Origin: JBOGFI01 sp050743365
Lineage (GTDB): Bacteria > Actinomycetota > Acidimicrobiia > IMCC26256 > JACDBD01
Length of the DNA stretch: 16,366 nucleotides
Reading direction: 5' to 3'
Assembly: GCA_050743365.1 (NCBI GenBank)
Contig: JBOGFI010000233.1
Coordinates: 1 to 16,366, forward strand
Shown: positions 12,688 to 16,366 of the stretch, in pieces
How the letters are laid out: every line of letters begins with the position of its first letter
How positions within the stretch are numbered: position 1 is the stretch's first letter
Translations under genes and position numbers: made by a program
The notes under the pieces: generated by a model
The model's input: the letters and a program-made list of their open reading frames with translations, nothing else
Told to the model about the DNA's origin: nothing
Database searches by the model: none

Positions 12688-13995
12688 GTGACGACCGAGT
12701 TCGTCGGCGTCGGGCCGGGGGCTCCCGCCCTCGAGCCCGACCTCGCCCGGCCGTTGCCGCGTTCGCTGCGGGCGCTGGGCTTCCGCGACTTCCGCCTGTT
12801 CTCGTCGGGCGCCGTGGGGTCGAGCATCGGGAACAACATGCAGCTCGCGGCGCTGGCCTGGGTGGTCGCGGTCACCACCCACAGCGCCGTCAAGGTGACG
12901 CTGATCGCGTTCGTCCTGATCTCCCCGCTGCTCGTGCTGGGACCCGTAGGTGGCGCGCTGGCCGACCGGTTCCCCCGCCGGCGGCTGCTCCTTGTCACGC
13001 AGAGCGCCCTCATGGTGCAGGCGTTCGCGCTGTGGGCGGCGTGGACGAGCGGGCACGGCTCCTATTGGGTGCTGTTCGGGATCTCGCTCGTCGGCGGGAT
13101 CCTCATCGCGCTCAACACGCCGGCGTGGCAGTCGATCGTGCCCGAGCTCGTCCCGCGTGAGTACCTCCAGAACGCGATCACGCTCAACTCCACGCAGTTC
13201 AACGTCGCGCGTGCAGTGGGTCCGATGCTGGCCGGCTTGCTGATCGCGCACGTCGGCGCGGGGATCTGCTTCCTCCTCAACGCCTTCAGCTTCGTGCTCG
13301 TGCTGGCGGCGCTGGCGGCGATGTCGGCGCGGCTGCCGGTTGACCGAGGCGAGCCACGGGAGCGGACAGGCATGGTCGCCGGGTTCGTCGAGAGCGTGCG
13401 CTACCTTCGCTCGCAGCCCGGTCTGCGCGTCGCCATCGGGACCCACGCGTCGTTCGCGCTGCTCGCGGCGCCGGTGGTGCAGCTGATCCCGGTGCTCGCG
13501 GTCGAGGTCCTCCACGTCGGCCCGGAGGCGTACGGCGTGCTGCTCGGCGCCTTCGGGATCGGTGCGATCGCGCTCGCGCTCGTGCTGGGCAGCGTCGACC
13601 AGCGGGTGCCGCCGAGCCGGCTGCTAGGCGGCGGCCTCGTGCTCGCGGTGGTTGCAGTGCTCGGGCTGGGGCTCGCGCCCGGGCTCGTCGTGGGCGTGGC
13701 GTTCATGGTCGTCTTCGGGGCGTCGTACCTCACCGTCGTCGCCATCGACCACAACGCGATCCAGGCTCTGTCCGACGACCGCATCCGGGGCCGGGTCACG
13801 AGCCTCTGGCTCATGACCTTCGGCACCTTCTACCCCCTCGGGACGATCCTCCAGGGCGTGATCGCGGATGCGCTCGGCGTCCGAGCGGTGCTCGTCGGCA
13901 GCGCCGTGCTCATGGCGGTCGTGCTGGGATTCGTGATCGCGCGCCGCCTCCTCCCGAGCATCGACCCCATCGGGCCCGCAGTCACGCCGGCGTGA
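12688..13995 (+). CDS. MFS transporter (EntS/MFS_3-like)
   Basis: This major facilitator superfamily membrane protein of about 435 residues probably has 12 transmembrane helices. RDFRLFSSGAVGSSIGNNMQ is the first-helix pattern seen in EntS-like exporters. GPVGGALADRFPRRRLLL is the helix 2-3 loop signature, and IDHNAIQALSDDRIRGRVTSLW is typical of the helix 10-11 region. Long Leu/Val/Ala stretches with few charges occupy most of the rest. GTG at 12688 lies 13 bases after the amidohydrolase stop. An upstream GTG at 12634 would overlap that gene and add a low-quality leader. It could export or import a substrate or product of the amidohydrolase; direction is not readable. The last 14 bases overlap the convergent alcohol dehydrogenase gene. 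Confidence 0.93.
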   Translation: MTTEFVGVGPGAPALEPDLARPLPRSLRALGFRDFRLFSSGAVGSSIGNNMQLAALAWVVAVTTHSAVKVTLIAFVLISPLLVLGPVGGALADRFPRRRLLLVTQSALMVQAFALWAAWTSGHGSYWVLFGISLVGGILIALNTPAWQSIVPELVPREYLQNAITLNSTQFNVARAVGPMLAGLLIAHVGAGICFLLNAFSFVLVLAALAAMSARLPVDRGEPRERTGMVAGFVESVRYLRSQPGLRVAIGTHASFALLAAPVVQLIPVLAVEVLHVGPEAYGVLLGAFGIGAIALALVLGSVDQRVPPSRLLGGGLVLAVVAVLGLGLAPGLVVGVAFMVVFGASYLTVVAIDHNAIQALSDDRIRGRVTSLWLMTFGTFYPLGTILQGVIADALGVRAVLVGSAVLMAVVLGFVIARRLLPSIDPIGPAVTPA

Positions 13996-15094
13996 CCTCG
14001 AGCACTCCACGGGCGAGCTTGCCCGCGTGCAGGTCGTGGACCGCGGTCTCCCAGTCCGAGAGGGGGTATTTCGCCGTCACCAGCTCGTCCAGCTTCAGCA
14101 GGCCCCGCTGGTAGAGGTCGACGATCAGCGGGATGTCGTAATGCGGCCGGTGCGAGCCGGCGCGCGACCCGATCAGGTTCCGCTCGACGTGGGTCAGGTT
14201 GACGACCCGCGCCGGCACCGCGACGGTGGGCGCGGGCACGCCGACGGCGACGGCCGTCCCACCCCAGTCGAGCATCTCGAGCGCGTCGTCGAGCAGGTCG
14301 GGGTGGCCGACGCACTCGAAGGCGTAGTCGACGCCACCCTCGCCGAACGTCATCGGACCCTGCATGACGGTCGGCAGCAGCCCCCGCACGGCCTTCACCG
14401 AGTCGACGCCCTTCCCGCCGAGGATGAAGTCGGTGGCGCCGAACTCTCGCGCCCATCTCTCCTTCTCGGGCATGGCGTCGATCGCGATCACGCGGCTGGC
14501 GCCCTTGACCTTGCATGCCTGGATCACGTTGAGGCCGACACCGCCCACCCCGATGACGGCCGCGGTGTCGCCGAGACCGAGGGCCGTGCGATTGAACACG
14601 GTGCCGACGCCCGTGAGGACCCCGCAGCCGATCAGGCAGGCCGACTCGAGCGGCACGTCCTTGCTCACGGCGACGCACTGGTTGGCCTGGACGACGGTGC
14701 GCTCGGAGAAGAAGGAGGCGGCGGCGAAGTTCCACGCCGGCTCGCCGTCGAGGGTGAACGGCTGGCTAGCGTTGCCCATGCTCGAGCGGCACCAGGCAGG
14801 CCTGCCGGTGTTGCACCACTTGCAGACGCCGCAGAAGGCGAGGGTGTGGAGCACGACGTGCTCGCCCGGCTCCACGTTGGTGACCGCCGAGCCCATCGCC
14901 TCCACGACGCCCGCGCCCTCGTGGCCGAGCACGCACGGCGAGGGCCATGGGATGGTGCCGTCGATGACGCTGAGGTCGCTGTGACACAGGCCGGCGGCGA
15001 CGATGCGGACGACGACCTCGTTGGGGCCGGGGTCGCGCACCTCGAGGCCGTCGCGGATGGCGGCCTTCTCGCCGTCATACACGAGCCCCTTCAC
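13982..15094 (-). CDS. Zinc-dependent alcohol dehydrogenase (class III-like MDR)
   Basis: This 370-residue medium-chain dehydrogenase would interconvert a primary or secondary alcohol and its aldehyde or ketone with NAD(H). Catalytic zinc ligands are Cys37 (LCHSD), His58-Glu59 (GHEG) and Cys157 (IGCGVLTG). The structural zinc cluster is Cys88, 91, 94 and 102 (C-x2-C-x2-C-x7-C). The cofactor loop GVGGVG is at about 182-187 and Asp206 indicates NAD. GTG at 15094 overlaps the EthD stop as GTGA, so the two genes are translationally coupled. The length and zinc cluster fit the glutathione- or mycothiol-linked and AdhD-like long-chain branch; which one cannot be settled here. The 3' end overlaps the convergent MFS gene by 14 bases. 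Confidence 0.95.
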   Translation of the reverse strand: MKGLVYDGEKAAIRDGLEVRDPGPNEVVVRIVAAGLCHSDLSVIDGTIPWPSPCVLGHEGAGVVEAMGSAVTNVEPGEHVVLHTLAFCGVCKWCNTGRPAWCRSSMGNASQPFTLDGEPAWNFAAASFFSERTVVQANQCVAVSKDVPLESACLIGCGVLTGVGTVFNRTALGLGDTAAVIGVGGVGLNVIQACKVKGASRVIAIDAMPEKERWAREFGATDFILGGKGVDSVKAVRGLLPTVMQGPMTFGEGGVDYAFECVGHPDLLDDALEMLDWGGTAVAVGVPAPTVAVPARVVNLTHVERNLIGSRAGSHRPHYDIPLIVDLYQRGLLKLDELVTAKYPLSDWETAVHDLHAGKLARGVLEVTPA

Positions 15095-15465
15095 CGCGTC
15101 ACCCCCGCGCCCGCCTCGCCCTCGACGATCACGTCGGGCTCCTCGGTCATGATCCAGAGCAGACTGTCGGTGTCGAGGAACTTGGGGATGTCGGCCGCGA
15201 TCTCGGAGTAGTCCTCCTCCTCGATCGAGGCGTGGAAGTCCGCCAGGGACCCGAACCACTGCTCGGTCACACCGTCGTACCCGGCGGGGTCGCGCGGGTA
15301 GTCGTCGAGGGCGCGGTGGTTCTGCTCGTAGCGGATCGCGTACTTGCCGCTCTTCGTCGCCGCGACGAGCGGCCCGTGGGTCTCGCGCCAGTAACGGTGG
15401 AACTCCTCGACGGACATCCCCGGCTTGCGCCTGACGAAGCAGATCAGCTTGACCATCGGCGGCAC
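15091..15465 (-). CDS. EthD-domain protein
   Basis: This 124-residue ferredoxin-like (dimeric alpha-beta barrel) protein is of the EthD family. VKLICFVRRKPGMSVEEFHRYW at the N-terminus followed by ETHGPLV with the conserved His is the family signature. Relatives accompany cytochrome P450 or dehydrogenase systems, or act as small decarboxylases or cyclases; the exact reaction is usually unknown. GTG at 15465 has GGAGGG a few bases upstream. ATG at 15456 (MVKLICF) is an equally possible start, three codons later. It is coupled to the alcohol dehydrogenase by a 4-base overlap, so it may act on the same substrate or its product. Confidence 0.88.
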   Translation of the reverse strand: MPPMVKLICFVRRKPGMSVEEFHRYWRETHGPLVAATKSGKYAIRYEQNHRALDDYPRDPAGYDGVTEQWFGSLADFHASIEEEDYSEIAADIPKFLDTDSLLWIMTEEPDVIVEGEAGAGVTR

Positions 15466-15484
15466 CTTCCCTCCGAGACCGCCA

Positions 15485-15490
15485 ACACTA
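15485..15490 (-). promoter_or_regulatory. Candidate -10 element for the EthD-ADH operon
   Basis: On the minus strand TAGTGT fits TANNNT and lies 19 bases before the GTG at 15465. That leaves a short leader containing the Shine-Dalgarno GGAGGGAAG. A 7-base inverted repeat (gagaccg 15475-15481, cggtctc 15505-15511) flanks it, too widely spaced to be convincing as one operator. The whole gap is 15466-15520. Confidence 0.35.
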
Positions 15491-15520
15491 CGCTCGGCGA
15501 TCGACGGTCTCCGACGGCAT

Positions 15521-16249
15521 CTACGTGTCGTCGCGCTCGTAGCGCCAGCCGGTCTCGAGCATCAGGAGCCGGTGGCGGGGGCCGGGCGCGTCGGCATCGC
15601 CGGCGTCGTAACCGGCGTCGCCCTCCCAGAGCGCGGCGAGGCCGCCCTCGACCCGAGCGACATGGGTCTCGAAGTGCTCGGGCTCGCGCGCCCGGGCGTG
15701 GGCCAGGGCGGCACCGACATCGGCGTGGGCAGCCAGGTCGTGCAGGGTGACCCACGTGGGCGGGGCGAGCTCGATCTCGCCGGCGTCGCGCCGGGCCAGC
15801 GCGTCACCCGGACGCAGCCACCGGTGGTCGTGGATCTCGCCGCCGTCGACGACCACCGATCCCCCGGGCGCGGGGGCGAGGAAGAACCAGGTCGCGAAGC
15901 GCTTGGGCGTGACCGGCGGAGGCACCCAGTGCGAGAGCCGAACGAGCGCCTCGGCGTCGACGACCAGCCCCGCCTCCTCGCGTGCCTCCCGCACGGCGGC
16001 CCGCCGGGCCGCCTCGAAGACATCGCCGGGCCGGTAGGGGGCGGCGTCGTCGGGGTCGACCCGGCCACCGGGGAACACCCACATGCCGCCGGCGAACGCG
16101 AGCTTCGAGCTGCGTCGCACCATCAGGGCCTCCAGCCCCGCGTCGGTGTCGCGCACCAGCACCACGGTCGCCGCCGGGACCGCCTCGGTCGGCTCGCCGC
16201 GGGGGATGCGCCGCAGCCAGTCGTCGTCCCTGCGCTTCACGCCATGCAC
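15521..16249 (-). CDS. NUDIX hydrolase with NUDT19-like extended box
   Basis: This 242-residue NUDIX hydrolase would cleave a nucleoside diphosphate linked to another moiety, with Mg2+. After ATVVLVRDTDAGLEALMVRR and GGMWVFPGGRVDPDD, the catalytic helix EAARRAAVREAREEAGL (Glu79 to Leu95) matches E-x7-R-E-U-x-E-E-x-G-U exactly. The glycine of the box is separated from that Glu by about 16 residues instead of 5. Such an insertion is known in the NUDT19-like group that includes coenzyme A diphosphatases, so a CoA or acyl-CoA substrate is plausible in this CoA-rich neighbourhood. GTG at 16249 follows GGGGAAG; GTG at 16240 is an alternative. ATG-like sites further up would run into the divergent SDR promoter. 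It ends 55 bases before the EthD start, same strand. Confidence 0.9.
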   Translation of the reverse strand: MHGVKRRDDDWLRRIPRGEPTEAVPAATVVLVRDTDAGLEALMVRRSSKLAFAGGMWVFPGGRVDPDDAAPYRPGDVFEAARRAAVREAREEAGLVVDAEALVRLSHWVPPPVTPKRFATWFFLAPAPGGSVVVDGGEIHDHRWLRPGDALARRDAGEIELAPPTWVTLHDLAAHADVGAALAHARAREPEHFETHVARVEGGLAALWEGDAGYDAGDADAPGPRHRLLMLETGWRYERDDT

Positions 16250-16284
16250 CCGCTTCCCCGCCAACCGGCGAGCTCGCCACGGCG

Positions 16285-16294
16285 AACGTAGCCT
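16285..16294. promoter_or_regulatory. Overlapping divergent -10 elements (NUDIX/SDR)
   Basis: aacgtagcct carries TAGCCT on plus (16289-16294), 7 bases before the GTG of the SDR, a leaderless geometry. It carries TACGTT on minus (16290-16285), which would give the NUDIX mRNA a leader of about 30 bases. The layout copies that at 10894-10903, including the shared GTAGCCTG. Confidence 0.4.
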
Positions 16295-16301
16295 GCCGAG
16301 C

Positions 16302-16366
16302 GTGGAGCAACTCCTCGACCGCTTCCGCCTCGACGGCCGGGTCGCCGTGGTCACCGGCGCCGGCCG
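16302..16366 (+). CDS. SDR family oxidoreductase, N-terminal fragment (continues beyond window)
   Basis: From GTG at 16302 the 21 complete codons read V-E-Q-L-L-D-R-F-R-L-D-G-R-V-A-V-V-T-G-A-G, the standard entry of a classical SDR: a basic leader, then the first beta strand and the TGxGx cofactor loop. Only the loop's start is visible, so coenzyme and substrate cannot be judged. It has no Shine-Dalgarno and a TAGCCT 7 bases upstream, so it is probably leaderless. It diverges from the NUDIX gene. Confidence 0.8.
   Translation, partial: MEQLLDRFRLDGRVAVVTGAG

Noticed and set aside
15475..15511. Inverted repeat gagaccg...cggtctc upstream of EthD as an operator
   Set aside because: Arms of 7 bases with a 23-base spacer are easily found by chance in GC-rich DNA.
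1..16366. Mobile element, CRISPR array, tRNA or rRNA genes
   Set aside because: No transposase or integrase motifs, regular spacer repeats, terminal inverted repeats or tRNA-like cloverleaf was recognised on either strand by eye.

Overview
The window is a very GC-rich bacterial segment with tightly packed genes, frequent GTG starts, 1-4 base start/stop overlaps and actinobacterial gene families: luciferase-like flavin or F420 oxidoreductases, paired acyl-CoA dehydrogenases, and a D-aminoacylase-like amidohydrolase carrying the THNDGDG motif. I infer an Actinomycetota genome, possibly Acidimicrobiia-like; no rRNA or other taxonomic marker is present. No tRNA, CRISPR array, insertion sequence or phage gene was seen. 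The content looks like chromosomal catabolic metabolism of CoA esters and lipid-like or steroid-like substrates.

Layout. From 6032 down to 1, seven minus-strand genes may form one transcription unit. In order they are an SDR dehydrogenase, acyl-CoA dehydrogenase A, a 152-base spacer with two strong hairpins, acyl-CoA dehydrogenase B, an alpha/beta hydrolase, a six-Asp-box BNR propeller protein, a MoaD/ThiS-like protein, and a low-molecular-weight protein tyrosine phosphatase cut by the window edge. Divergent from this, a luciferase-like oxidoreductase starts at 6090. A metallo-beta-lactamase-fold hydrolase (minus, 7230-8063) faces it. A plus-strand pair follows: a BKACE/DUF849 beta-keto acid cleavage enzyme whose stop overlaps the start of a second luciferase-like oxidoreductase. 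Next comes a minus-strand SDR resembling bacterial 3-alpha-hydroxysteroid dehydrogenase, divergent from an amidohydrolase and an MFS transporter. An EthD-domain protein and a zinc alcohol dehydrogenase form a minus-strand pair converging on the transporter. A NUDIX hydrolase (minus) and the first codons of a third SDR (plus) close the window.

How it may work together. Two 14-base palindromes fit TnnAACnnGTTnnA, the consensus established for KstR, the TetR-family sterol-catabolism repressor. One (6047-6060) lies between the SDR/ACAD operon and the first luciferase-like gene. The other (8174-8187) lies just upstream of the BKACE-oxidoreductase pair. With the 3-alpha-HSD-like SDR, two ACADs, the hydrolase and the BKACE enzyme, this suggests a co-regulated route for a steroid- or isoprenoid-like substrate. 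The regulator gene is not in the window, and the substrate is inference.

The least explained parts are the BNR/MoaD-like/phosphatase group, where the MoaD-like protein has two residues after its Gly-Gly, the translationally coupled BKACE-oxidoreductase pair, and two hairpins sharing the same GTA loop and AGG/CCT stem top at distant intergenic sites.
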